A stretch of 64,000 bases of DNA from Ovis canadensis (taxonomy: Eukaryota > Chordata > Mammalia > Artiodactyla > Bovidae), in the NCBI RefSeq assembly GCF_042477335.2, contig NC_091727.1, positions 120,621,501 through 120,685,500 on the forward strand. Reading direction: 5' to 3'. Under the pieces are notes generated by a model, which had not been told where the DNA came from, ran no database searches, and worked only from the letters and a program-made list of their open reading frames with translations. Shown in pieces: positions 24,176 to 35,640 of this stretch; the first letter of the stretch is position 1, and each line of letters starts with the position of its first letter. The translations under genes and the position numbers were made by a program.

Positions 24176-25470
24176 GATACATAAAGGTCTATTAATCTGA
24201 AAGCTTGCATTTTTTATCACCAATAAAACTGACAGCTTCATGCAAACATGTGATGCTCAAGTTGTTAGAATTTATTCTCATGACAGAAAAATCAAAGACA
24301 TTTTCTTCAGAAACCCTTAAGTAACTTTTGCGGGGCTCTGTAATGTCTTGAGTGATAGAGGAAAAGTGATCATTTAATCTCCATGAAAAGTAAAATTTGA
24401 AGAAATAGCAAGATGAAAGCACTTTAGTCAGACAGATGAAAGCTAGAGTTTTTGGCTTCTGCTTCAATCCTTTTCCCTTCCACCAACAGGAAAGAAATAT
24501 TATATTAAAGATTCATAGTATATAGAAAGAAAAGGCATGAAACTTTCAGTAGGATCTAATATAACTGTAGCTATGCTTTCATGAAACAAGCAAAAGACAA
24601 TCTGGGTATTTACAAAGCTGGCAAATACTCAAAAGCATTTGTGTAAGACATTAACATTTACAAGAAAAGACAACCTCAAATTTCACCAAGCCTTATGAAC
24701 TAGGAATATCATTTTGAAATGTGCAGTAGAAAATCCGAAGAAGCTGAATAAGCTCACTCTAAGAAGAGGGGGTGGGGGGACTTGGCTTTCATTGCTATCA
24801 AGAAGAAGACCACAGAACATAGAACTAGACAGTCATCTCTCAGATCTCCAAGGATCTACCCACTGTAAGCAAGTGAAAGCTGAAGGAATGCAATAGGGAT
24901 GTATTGAGGTTGATTGCTTCTAATCATATCCTTTCGACAACCTACTTTTATTTCATTTCATTATTACTTTAATACGGCTAGTGTTTGTCTTTTGTAAGTA
25001 TTGAAGGTGAAGAGGAAGGTATATAGATTACAGTAAGTTTAATTTATAGGGAAAAGAAATTTCAGAGGTTATATTTTGGGTCCAGAAGTATAAAGTACTG
25101 CATAACTGAAACAATATTTAAAAGGTCTTGCAAAAGAGAAAGGAGAAGAGGTGTGATAAAATTTAGACTATCTTAATCTAACATTTAATAATTCTTATCA
25201 TTTTTTAAAATGTTTATTTCCTTCAAATTTTGACTAGTCCAAAAAAGAATTCATTAAAATTAAACAAAAGTGATTAGAAATTATAACATTAAATCCTACC
25301 CCTTAGGTGGCTGCCACCATCCTATATATCATTTGTTTTACTGTGGTAAAGTATATTGATGGGAGTTTAGGACATGATATCCTAAAATACGACACACTGA
25401 CAATATTGAATATTTTAAGTTGAAGAGGTTTGAGAAAAGGTAGAAACAAAATGGCCTCTTTGACCTCTCT
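24176..25470. other. Unassigned AT-rich region
   Basis: About 1.3 kb with no recognised gene, RNA or transposon. Confidence 0.4.
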
Positions 25471-26085
25471 GACATGCTTTTCTCCCCTGAAACAGGTAAT
25501 AAAACCTTTATGTGACAGGTACCCTTCTTATACTTAGAGGAAGTGTTAGTCAGTTGTGGCTGACTCTCTGTGACCCCATGGACTGTAAACTCCTCTGTTC
25601 AGGAGGAATTCTCCAGGCAAGAATACTGGAGTGGGTAGCCAATCCCTTCTCCAGAGGATCTTCCCAAACCAGGGATCGAACCTGGGTCTCCTGAATTGCA
25701 GGTGGATTCTTTACCATCTGAGCCACCAGGGAAGCCCATACCTGGAGGAAAGGAGCATCTTTATCCCAATTAGAAGGGACACCAAGAAGAATCCAAACAA
25801 AGAGGCCTTGATGAAACAACCCCCATTTACTAGAGTTACCTCATTTTCCTTAACCTATTATATTCCTCCATGATTTTCCATTCTTTCTCATACCCAGCAT
25901 AAACTGCACAAATCTAACCATTTCCTCAGGTCTTCATTTTCTTATGAAGACTCTCATCTCACATAAACCTTCTGCCAAATAAATCTGTATGCTTTTCTCC
26001 TGTCCATCTATCTTTATCAGTTTCATTTTCAGACCTAGCCAGGGACCCTAAGAAGGTTGAAAAAAACTTTTTTATTTTCCAACAA
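25471..26085 (+). mobile_element. ERVL-like LTR remnant
   Basis: AAATAAATCTGTATGCTTTTCTCC near 25978, then CAGTTTCATTTTCAGACC and CCAGGGACCCTAAGAAGG, form an LTR 3' end similar to those near 4.0 and 46.6 kb. A SINE splits it. The left border is not visible. Confidence 0.45.
25541..25737 (-). mobile_element. Bov-tA SINE
   Basis: Complement of BovA body and tRNA-like head. ATACTTAGAGG before it and ATACCTGGAGG after it are a diverged target duplication. Confidence 0.9.
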
Positions 26086-27589
26086 TACATGACATAAAAT
26101 TGACTGTTTTGTAGATGATCATGTTATATCTATTGCCATTAAAGAGAAATGGTCCTATGCCACACACAAATCATAAGCTACCACATACTCTTTCCTTAGC
26201 CAACTTGTTGAATTCAACTTTAGGCTTGTTGAGGACCATAAACAAGCATCCATAAATATATTTTAAGCACATTTTACCATTTTAAAATGATTAAGTATTT
26301 TTCAACTTTTATGAACACAAAATTCTATACAATTTCTTTTAAGATTTATTATGGGTAGAAATATGCCAGGGACTCCAAACTTACTAGGATTAACATTCAA
26401 AATACCTAAAATGAAAGCATTGATAGGAGAATATATCATAACACTCATTAATATGAGAATCCTACAAAAGATTTTACTTGAGTAATATTTGATCTGGGGT
26501 GTAAAGTATCAAAAACATAAGAAAGAAATTTCTCAGACATATTCAAATAAACCAGGATCAAGTTTTTTCCCAACATATGTAATTTTCATAACAATAAAGT
26601 ATCCCTAGTTCAGCATGAAACAAAGAACTAGAGAACCTCTCTGTAGGAAAATTTAGTTCTCTTTACATTTATACCAAGGGAAGCAAAAAGTTTTTTGGGG
26701 TGTTTTGGATGTGTTTATTATTCTTAGGGTGGTAGTCACATCTCAGGTGAAATGTGTCAATAGTTATCAAATTCTACAGTTCAAACAGGACACTTTATCT
26801 TCTGTCAATTATACTCCTACTAATAAAGCCCAAAAGGAACAAACCTGTGTGTCCAGGGCAAAGTAACCAAGAAGGAAAGAGGTTAAGTAATCAGGGCAAA
26901 GAGTAGCCAAATGTTGTTCATTGCTGGCCATGCTTGGTAAATATTTTCATTCTCATTTCAGTGAGAAGTTATTGGGGAGTTCCAGGCATGGGTCGGATAT
27001 GACTTGAATTATGGAAGGCACTAAAATGACAGATGTGTGAAACTGGAAAAGACAGTGACCTCCCTAAGTCCAGGTGCTCTTAAGAGAGGGCCATAGGTCC
27101 TTCAAATTCCTAAAGTAGCTGCTAATTGTATACATATGTACAGATACACATTTTTAAAAATTAATTTCCATACTATTCATCAGCTTCTCAAAAAGGAATT
27201 TGACCACAAAACGTAGGAATTTTTCATTTACTTACTCATAAATTAGGTGAAGATATCGAAACCTGGAGAAGTAAAAGGATTTGTTCAAAATCTGAGGTCA
27301 CAGGTTGATGAGGTCATAAGGGGTTTATGAAGCTGACCACCTTCTCTCTCCTCCCCTCATCTCTCCCAACTGCTGATTCACAGAACATAGATGTCATATA
27401 AAGCTAGGATACAACATATGAAGTCAAAGTCTGCTGAATGCTCACCCTCACCCACATCAACAGGAGAGTGTGCCTATGATATGGTCCATAAGAGGTGATA
27501 GGCCAGTACAACTACTGGAAAACAGTCCCTTAAGACTCCCCCATTAAATGAGTATAACTTTCTAAATCACCTGTGAGTGTAGTACTATT
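26086..27589. other. Unassigned AT-rich region
   Basis: A MIR-like piece (minus) is possible at 27225-27310. Otherwise nothing is recognised in 1.5 kb. Confidence 0.4.
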
Positions 27590-27721
27590 AGAATCACAAA
27601 CAGTACATCATAAATAAAACCTATTCCTCTTTCAATAATACTGAGCATGCCCTAAGCTATAAACCAGAAGAATAATACAGAACAGGCATTTGACAATTCT
27701 AGTTTCTTCCTATAGGAAAAG

Positions 27722-27930
27722 GAAAAGTGAAGTTGCTCAGTCGTGTCTGACTCTTTGCAACGCCATGGACTGTAGCCTACCAGACTCCTCAGTCCATGGA
27801 ATTTTCCAGGCAAGAGTACTGGAGTGGGTTGCCATTTCCTTCTCCAGGGGATCTTCCCAATCCACTAATCGAACCCGGGTCTCCCGCACTGCAGGCAGAT
27901 GTTTTACCATCCGAGCTACCAGGGAAGCCC
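27722..27930 (-). mobile_element. Bov-tA SINE
   Basis: Complement of the body and head, with an exact 13-bp duplication GTTTCTTCCTATA at 27702-27714 and 27932-27944. It is absent from the paralogous site at 47.34 kb, so it postdates that duplication. Confidence 0.92.
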
Positions 27931-28244
27931 TGTTTCTTCCTATAAGGAAACAACAAATGAATTTCTGTTGTATCCTTCCTAGTAGAGATTTCAATAATAT
28001 ATAAACAATGCTTCTTAACTAGGAGGCACTACAGCAAAGTACATTTTACATGTGAAATTTCACAACATCCTTCAGAGATTCCAACATAGAATGACAGGTC
28101 CTTTCTTCAGCAACCCAGGGAACAAACAGCTTAACCTCTAATTTCTTACTAACTCTAGGATTTGTGAAACTATCAGGGTATTTTGACAGCTTTAAAAGGT
28201 CTCAGGTTACTGAAATAACCCTGCCTTTGTTCAGTCTAAGCATT

Positions 28245-28488
28245 AAGAATGCACCACCATGGAACCAGTATAAATTGGATTAAAACACTTCAGAAAGTCA
28301 TCTTTGGAAAAAGCATGGGAATAAAACAAAAAGTACACCTGGGAGTTCGTTTCCATACCTATCAGATGTGTGAAATTGGCTACAGTAAAATAATGGCCTT
28401 TTCTGGGCTTTGAGTTGAAACTGAGTTCAAGGGTGTTGGAACTTACAAATAGGCTGATATTTGAACCACACAGGTAGAAAGAACTCTT
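28245..28488 (-). pseudogene. Exon-like block 2, unit A (open frame, CUB-like)
   Basis: Read on the minus strand after a GATCAG acceptor-like site, the frame stays open through the block and includes CGSNISLFVSSNTLELSF followed by a GHYF-x4-F segment. The spacing CG, then SSN-x-LEL-x-F, recalls the C-terminal half of a CUB domain, but the usual proline and aspartate are absent. The frame continues with SQVYF and KDDFLKCFNPIYTGS. It ends near a GTGGTG that aligns with donor sites of other units. Exon status is inferred. Confidence 0.4.
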
Positions 28489-28536
28489 CTGATCATTACA
28501 ATGAATAATTACAGCCACTAAGTATACATGAATACC

Positions 28537-28660
28537 CCTGGAGAAGGAAATGGCAACACACTCCAGTATTCTTGCCTGGAGAATCCCATGGACGGGGGAG
28601 CCTGGTGGGCTACAGTCCATGTGGTCACAAAGAGTCAGACACGACTGAAGTAACTTAGCA
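28537..28660 (+). mobile_element. BovA monomer SINE without tRNA head
   Basis: It starts CCTGGAGAAGGAAATGGC and ends AAGTAACTTAGCAC. A short repeat TACATGAA at 28525-28532 and 28663-28670 flanks it. It separates the two exon-like blocks of unit A. Confidence 0.85.
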
Positions 28661-28789
28661 CATACATGAACACACTACTAACCAGACACTAACCGAGGAA
28701 ATTTGGTTAGAGACCTACCTTAAGACAGGAGCCTACTATAGAGAAGGGGGAAACAGAATCGAAGCACAACTGAGGCCTGTATTACATAC

Positions 28790-28898
28790 CTATCAGAAGT
28801 GTAAAGTCAGTGTCTGCTCTTCATCTGTGCTTGCACTGAGTCCAAACCAAGGCAATGTATGAGCTGTTGATCAAGCCCTTTGATTTTCTTAACTGCAC
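28790..28898 (-). pseudogene. Exon-like block 1, unit A
   Basis: 109 bp on the minus strand between TTTCTTTTCAG and GTATGT, both close to splice consensus. One frame reads VKKIKGLDQQLIHCLGLDS and stops inside the block at TGA. The same borders occur in four other units. Confidence 0.45.
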
Positions 28899-29925
28899 CT
28901 GAAAAGAAAGAAAATACTGTGGAATACCTTTGCAACAGATACAAATTAATTTCCCTCAGTAGGAATTCAGCAAGAAAAACATAACAAAAACAAAATAAAA
29001 ACACACCAGTCTTCTAGTTCCATTAAAAATAATCCAACTGGAAACTACCTACCGTTAGGAGAAATAAGCCTAAATGTACAGATGGTCTGGACTTTATACT
29101 ACAAACTCATTGTGATATAACCCACTGTGACCATTTAGTCACTCCATAGAGTAATTTTCTGGGATTGAGTTTGCGGTCATACTGATGAACCTTTCTGCTT
29201 ACCTAAACTACTGGCCCTGAGGTTCCTGAAATGAATAACCTGTTAGTCCTGCATCCACAGATACACAAACATTCTCCTGCTTATAACTTATTGATTCCCA
29301 TGAGGGATGACTGTCCTCACACAAGGGACAAATGACTGAGGTTTGTGCAGCACTCTCAGTCATTTAGCTAGAAACAAGTTATAAAACTGGAAGAAGTCAC
29401 TTAAGTAAGATGCTCTGTAGAGACCAATCTCTACACCTGGTTCAAAAGGATCCATATTACAGGAGTATACACATTGTATGCATGGCTAGAACCTGGATTC
29501 ATTTAAAGTGGCAAAGATCTTCAACCATACCCTAATTAAGTGAATCATCAAGATAATTCAGGCCCTAACCCTGACCAATAACAAACTGACAGAATACATC
29601 ATAGCTCCTCTTGCTTCAAAACTGGAGGGTAAATGACTATTTGTATTCATAACTATCTAAATGATTTAACAGCATAACTTCATAAGCGGCACACAGGATA
29701 TGATCCTCACAGGATGATGCCCCAGATTTCCACAGGGACATCCCCACACCACCTGGTCACTTCCTCAGGCCTTTATGTCTCCTTCTCAGGGAGGCCCTGG
29801 CCAAACAACCTACCTGCAAGTGCAGGTCCCTCCCCCTCCTCATGCCCAATTCCCCTGCTCTGCTTTTCTGTGGTGACAGCAGGCATCATTATCTATCAGA
29901 ATACACCTGTATCTCATTGAGCTTA

Positions 29926-30055
29926 CTTTTCAGTATCCCCCACTAGAATGTGAGCCCCATGTGAGCAGGCATATATGTCTCTTTTGTGTCTGTATTTCCA
30001 GCATGAGGAAGAGTAGCTGGCCCATAGTAGGTACTCAGCAAATGATGAAGGTTAC
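29926..30055 (+). repeat. L2 3' end
   Basis: AATGTGAGCCCCATGTGAGC, then TGTATTTCCAGCATGAGG and CATAGTAGGTACTCAGC match the usual L2 terminus. Confidence 0.6.
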
Positions 30056-30552
30056 CTTTGGCCACCAGCCCTAAAAGTTCATGCCATTCTCAGAGCTGAC
30101 CCTGTTAAATGTACAGTATGTATTCTCCAGAATTTCTTCTCCATATTTACATTCTCACACAGGGATAATTAGAAATAGATACTCTACACTATAATTAAGC
30201 AGTTGAATAATTCTACTCTATTTAAAAATCACCTGTTTCCAGTCCTAACTGGAGATACAGCCAACTACATCTTGGTAATGCAACCAGAATCAACTCTTTC
30301 AGGTTGGTATTTTCACCCATATTACTCAATAGCATACTCAAAACACAATGACTTATCAGTTTTGTTTGCATAGTTGCTTTTGGATAGTTTTAGCTCTTTA
30401 TCATGAATCATTTCAAACAAAAAATATATGAATTCTATATGTCAGTCAAGCAGTTTTAACAATCAACATTTGGTCAAGTTTTTTTTTTCTTGCATATTCC
30501 AAAGCATATTCCCAGTATTTTATGATACCATGTCTAAACCTAAAGAAGTTAT
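30056..30552. other. Unassigned AT-rich stretch
   Basis: Nothing recognised. Confidence 0.35.
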
Positions 30553-30563
30553 TTCCTCCACAT

Positions 30564-30777
30564 GTGGTGGTGGTGGCTTAGTCACTAAGTTGTGTCCGAC
30601 TTTTGTGACCCCATGGACTGTAGCCTGCCAGTCTCCTCTGTCCATGGGATTCTCTAGACAAGAATACTGGAGTGGGTTGCCATTTCCTTTTCCAGGGAAT
30701 GTTTCCGACCCAGGAATCGAACCAGGGTCTCCTGCATTGCAGGCATATTCTTTACCAACTAAGTACGAGAGAAGCCC
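30564..30777 (-). mobile_element. Bov-tA SINE
   Basis: Body and head complement, with an exact 11-bp duplication TTCCTCCACAT at 30553-30563 and 30778-30788. Confidence 0.92.
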
Positions 30778-30788
30778 TTCCTCCACAT

Positions 30789-31407
30789 ACTCTACTGTAA
30801 CATAAATTACAACAAATAGGACTTTAAAATATATAACCAAAATACTATTACTACATCTAAGAAAAATTACAATTATTCCCTAATGCTACATGAAACTATC
30901 CATGTCCAATATAGCTATTTCACCTAAATATCTCTCTTAAATTCTATTTGTTCTTAGGATCTGAACAGGTAACTTACATAGCACTAACTGAAATAGGACT
31001 TAGTCTTCTTTTCACCAATAACAGCCCCTGCTCCTCTTTTTTTTGCTATCCTTTTGATGAAAAGACTGAATTATTTGTCCAATAGAATTACTCACATTCT
31101 GTATTTATATGCATCCTATCCTGAACGGGTTCCATTAGAAACAGAACATCCTGTTGTAAGATCTATGAACTTGGTAAAATTCAGGCTCAGTTATTTTAGC
31201 AAGAACATTTTAGATGATGCTTCGTATCCCTATTGTATCATATCTGAACACCCACGTTGTACCCCACACTTTGATGTAAAGGTTGATCAGTGGGTTGTAG
31301 TATTCTAACCTTAATTCACTCACATTATAAAATTTCCCATCGATCTTTTACTGAAATTTTATTAAATGTACACATTGATTTACTATGTAAATTTTTGATA
31401 CGCTCGT
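30789..31407. other. Unassigned AT-rich stretch
   Basis: Nothing recognised. An 84-codon plus-strand frame at 31054-31308 has no recognisable features. Confidence 0.35.
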
Positions 31408-31419
31408 CACATACCATAT

Positions 31420-31634
31420 GGACTTCCCTGGTGGCTCAGATGGTAAAGCATCTGCCTATAATGCAGGAGGCCCAGGTTCAATCGCTGGGTCGGGAAGATC
31501 CTCTGGAGAAGGAAATGGCAACCCACTCCAGTATTCTTGCCTGGAAAATCCCATGGATGGAAGAGCCTGGTAGGCTACAGTCCATGGGGTTGCTAGGAGT
31601 CAGACACGACTGAGCGACTGAGCGACTTCACTTT
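31420..31634 (+). mobile_element. Bov-tA SINE
   Basis: Complete head and body with an exact 12-bp duplication CACATACCATAT at 31408-31419 and 31635-31646. Confidence 0.93.
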
Positions 31635-31760
31635 CACATACCATATAATTCACAATATTAAAATGTACTGGTTACTAATTTTTAGTATTTTCAGAAAATT
31701 GTGGATCCATGACCACAGTAAAGTTTAGGGCATTTTCAACATCCCCCAAAGAAAGTCTAT

Positions 31761-32169
31761 GAGTGGGTGGGTTAGACACCTAGTCTATGAGTGGGTGGGT
31801 TAGACACCTAGTCGTGTCTGACTCTTTGCAACCCCACGAACTGTAGCCCGTCAGGCTCCTCTATCCGTGGGATTCTCCAGGCAAGAATACTGAAGTGGAT
31901 TGCCAGTCCCTTCTCCAGAGGATCTTCCTGACCCAGGGATCAAACCCAGGTCTCCTGCATTGCAGGCAGATTCTTTACCATCTGAGCTACAGGGAAGATC
32001 TCTGCCAGGGTGAAAGTGAAAGTGAAGTTGCTCAGCCAGGGTGAAAGTGAAAGTGAAGTTGTTCAGCCGTGCCTGACTCTTTGCGAGCCCATGGACTGTA
32101 GGCTACCAGGTTCCTCCATCCATGGGATTTTCTAGGCAAGAATACTGGAGTGGGTTGTCATTTTCTTCT
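31761..32169 (-). mobile_element. Composite BovA/Bov-tA insertion
   Basis: A Bov-tA (body and head, about 31810-32000) and a BovA body (about 32035-32169), both reversed, lie between a single pair of 15-bp repeats CCAAAGAAAGTCTAT at 31746-31760 and 32170-32184. Two short tandem duplications are included: 28 bp (31755-31782, 31783-31810) and 31 bp (32004-32034, 32035-32065). Confidence 0.85.
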
Positions 32170-32289
32170 CCAAAGAAAGTCTATACTTATTATGAATGAC
32201 TGCCTATTCTCCTGATGGGACTGATAACCCACTGAATAATACAAAGATTAAGTTCAAATTGAAAACATCTGAGCTACAAGAGAGCCAGT

Positions 32290-32709
32290 GAAGTGAAGTG
32301 AAAGTTGCTCAGTTGTGTCTGACTCTTTGTGACCCCGTGGACTATACAGTCCATGGAATCCTCTATGCCAGAATGGAATGGGTAGCCTTTCCCTTCTCCA
32401 ACCCAGGGATTTAACCCAGGTCTCCCACATTGCAGGCAGATTCTTTACCAGCTGAGCCACAAGGGAAGCCCAAGAATACTGAAATGGGTAGACTATCCCT
32501 TCTCCAGCAGATCTTCCCGACCCAGGAATCGAACCGGGGTCTCCTGAATTGCATTCAGATTCTTTACCAACTGAGCTATCAGGAAGCCCTTGAGAGAGGC
32601 AGAAATAGTGTGTTGCCATCTCCTTCTCCAAGGGATCTTTCTGACCCAGGGATCAGACTCAGGTTTCTTGCATTGAAGGTGGAGTCTTTACCGACTGAGC
32701 CACGAGGGA
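32290..32709 (-). mobile_element. Bov-tA with three tandem tRNA-like heads
   Basis: After a shortened BovA body (32290-32400), three head complements follow, each running from CTTCTCCA to a GAGCCAC/GAGCTAT-type end at about 32469, 32587 and 32709. Spacing is about 120 bases. The array is a head concatemer, not three independent SINEs. Confidence 0.8.
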
Positions 32710-32970
32710 ACATTTCAAGATTGCATAAATAAGCCTCATCAGATGCTTCCATCCTTTGAAGTTCTAATCCACCAAGCCCCTTGAGAACTTGGTATATAAA
32801 TTCCTAACTCTAGCCCATTAGGGAGCCTCTTCATCTGAAAGTTCCTACATACTTAATAAATGTTTCTCCTATTACTTTACTGTTAATTAATTTTCAGGCC
32901 CCAAGCCAGTTGAGTCTAAGATGGTAGAGAAAATGTTTTCTTCCCAACAGTCCCTCTCACAAGCCCCTGA
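32710..32970 (+). mobile_element. ERVL-like LTR 3' end remnant
   Basis: AATAAATGTTTCTCCTATTACT near 32855, then TTAATTTTCAGGCCC and AAGATGGTAGAG, resemble the LTR ends near 4.0 and 25.9 kb. Confidence 0.4.
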
Positions 32971-32974
32971 AAAC

Positions 32975-33450
32975 CACAAGTTGATTTTTTAATTTCTGTA
33001 GATGCGTCTGTTCTGGATATTTTAAGTGAATGAAATCTTACAAAATGTGTTCTTTGCAGTCTAGCTTTTTTCATCTATCATTCATATTTCAGTATGTATC
33101 ACTACTTCATTTCATATTATAGCTAAATAAAAATCCATGGTAAGGGTATATAGCACATTTTGCATAAAAATTCAACAGTCAGTGGACATGTGGGTTATTT
33201 CCATTTTGCCTTTGTGAATAATGCAGCCATAAACATTCACATACAAGTTTCTGTTTGAACATTTGTTTTAAATTCTCTGGGATATATATCTAGGAGTGAA
33301 ATTGCTGTTGATGTGGTCACTCTAGGTTGAAATTTTGGTGGAAGTGCCAAACTACTTTCTATAGTGTCCCCATCATTTTACATTCTCCTATGGTGGTGTA
33401 TGAGGGTTTCAATTTCTGCATATCCTTATTTCACTTATTTCCATCTTTAA
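32975..33450 (-). mobile_element. Old L1 3' portion, left half (split)
   Basis: Motifs such as TGAATAATGCAGCCATAAAC and GGATATATATCTAGGAGTG are the complement of the ORF2 C-terminal region of an old L1. It continues at 35517-35640 on the far side of the younger L1 inserted at 33467. Confidence 0.65.
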
Positions 33451-33466
33451 AATTAGAGCTGCCCTG

Positions 33467-35500
33467 AATATAAAATTAACACACAGAAATCCTTTGCATT
33501 CCTATACACTAACAATGAGAAAACAGGAAGAGCAATTAAGGAAACAATTCCATTCACCATTGCAATGAAAAGAATAAAATACTTAGGAATAAATCTACCT
33601 AATGAAACAAACGACCTATATATAGAAAACTATAAAACAATGATGAAAGAAATCAACATGACACAAATAGATGGAGAAATATACCATGATCATGGATCGG
33701 AAAAATCAATATAGTGAAAATGAATATACTACCCAAAGCAATCCATAGATTCAATGCAATCCCTATCAAGCTATCAATGGCATTTTTCACAGAACTAGAA
33801 CAAATAATTTCACAATTTGTATGGAAATACAACAAACCTCGAATAGCCAAAGCAATCTTGAGAAAGAAGAATGGAAGTTGGAGGAATCAACCTGCCTGAC
33901 TTCAGACTATACCACAAAGCTACAGTCATCAAGACAATATGGTACTGGCACAAAGACAGAAATCTAGATCAGTGGAACAAAATAGAAAGCCCAGAGATAA
34001 ATCCATGCACCTATGGACACTTTATCTTTGACTAAGGAGGCAAGAGTATACAATGGAGAAAAGACAATCTCTTTAACAAGTGGTGCTGGGAAAACTGGTC
34101 AACCACTTATAAAAGAATGAAACTAGAACAGTTTCTAACACCATACACAAAAATAAACTCAAAATGGATTAAAGATCTCAACATAAGACCAGAAACCATA
34201 AAGCTCTTGGAGGAAAACACAGGCAAAACACCCTCTGACATAAATCACAGCAGGATCCTCTATGATCCACCTCCCAGAGTAATGGAAATAAAAGTAAAAA
34301 TAAACAAATGAGACCTAATTAAACATAAAACCTTTTGCACAATGAAGGGAACTATAAGCAAAGTGAAAAGACAGTCTTCACAATGGGAGAAAATAATAGC
34401 AAATGAAGCAACTGAAAAAGAATTAATCTCAAAAATATACAAGCAGCTCCTGCAGCTCAATTCCAGAAAAATAAATGACCCAATCAAAAAATGGGCTAAA
34501 GAACTAAACAGACATTTCTCTAAAGAAGACATAGAGATGGCTAACAAACACATGAAAAGATGCTCAACATCACTCACTATCAGAGAAGTGCAAATCAAAA
34601 CCACAATGAGGTACCATCTCAAGCCAGTCAAAATGGCTGCTATCAAAAAGTCTACAAACAATAAATGCTGGAGAGGGTGTGGAGAAAAGAAACCCTCTTA
34701 CACTGTTGGTGGGAATGCAAACTAGTACAGCCACTATGGAGAAGAGGGTGGAGATTCCTTAAAAACTGGAAATAGAACTGCCATACGACCCAGCAATCCC
34801 ACTGCTGGGCATCCACACCAAGGAAACCAAAATTGAAAGAGACACATGTGTCCAAATGCTCATCGCAGCACTGTTTACAATAGCCATGACATGGAAGCAA
34901 CCTAGATATGCATCAGTAGATGAATGGATAAGGAAATTGTGATACATATACACAATGGAATATTACTCAGCCATTAAAAAGAATGCATTTGAATCAGTTC
35001 TAATGAGGTGGATGAAACAGGAGCCTATTATACAGAGTGAAGTAAGCCAGAAACAAAAACACCAATACAGTGTAATAATGCATATATATGGAATTTAGAA
35101 AGATGGTAAAGATGACCCTATATGTGAGACAGCAAAAGAGACACAGATGTAAAGATCAGTCTTTTGGACTCTGTGGGAGAAGGTGAGGGTGGGATGATTT
35201 GAGAGGGTAGTGTTGAAACATCTATATTATCATATGTGAAGGAGATCACCGCTCCAAGTTTGAGGCATGAGACAGGGTGCTGAGGGCTGGTGCACTGGGA
35301 TGACCCTGGGGGATGAGATGGGGAGGGAGGTGGGAGGGGGGTTCTGGATGGGGAACACATGTGCGCCCATGGCTGATTCATGCCGATGTTTGGTAAAAAC
35401 CACTACAGTATTGTAAAGTAATTAGCCTCCATATAAAATAAATTAATTAATTTTCTAAAAAAAGAAAAAATAATAACATGAAAGAAGCCTGAAAAAAAAT
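33467..35500 (+). mobile_element. Ruminant L1, 5' truncated, with exact target duplication
   Basis: It spans the ORF2 C-terminal half, 3' UTR and A-rich tail. An exact 16-bp duplication AATTAGAGCTGCCCTG flanks it at 33451-33466 and 35501-35516. ORF2 is broken by frameshifts and by stops at 34031 (TAA) and near 34310 (TGA). It is clearly older than the copies at 19.1 and 23.4 kb. It is inserted in an oppositely oriented old L1. Confidence 0.93.
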
Positions 35501-35516
35501 AATTAGAGCTGCCCTG

Positions 35517-35640
35517 GTAGATATGAAGTTGTATCTCTTGGGATTTTCATGTTGATTTCTCCAATGATTATTGATGTTGAACATCTTCTCTTGCACTCAG
35601 TGGCCATTTGTGTGGAGAGAGCAGTGGATCTGCATCATGA
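35517..35640 (-). mobile_element. Old L1 3' portion, right half (split)
   Basis: GGGATTTTCATGTTGATTTCTCC continues the old minus-strand L1 interrupted at 33466. The right border is approximate. Confidence 0.5.

Larger units (their letters stand above)
27590..29925 (-). repeat. Low-copy family, dispersed terminal-type copy (unit A)
   Basis: This segment matches 47.23-49.88 kb along nearly its whole length and shares its AT spacer and both exon-like blocks with all array units. In minus-strand order it holds AT spacer (29.62-28.95), block 1 (28898-28790), block 2 (28488-28245), then a 3' flank (to 27590) found otherwise only in the 47.2 kb unit. The GC-rich module is missing: the match ends near 29620 where array units continue into it. 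I do not recognise the source gene. Confidence 0.7.

Noticed and set aside
31420..32709. tRNA genes, because A- and B-box-like sequences are present
   Set aside because: They are the tRNA-derived heads of Bov-tA SINEs, with target duplications and no complete cloverleaf.
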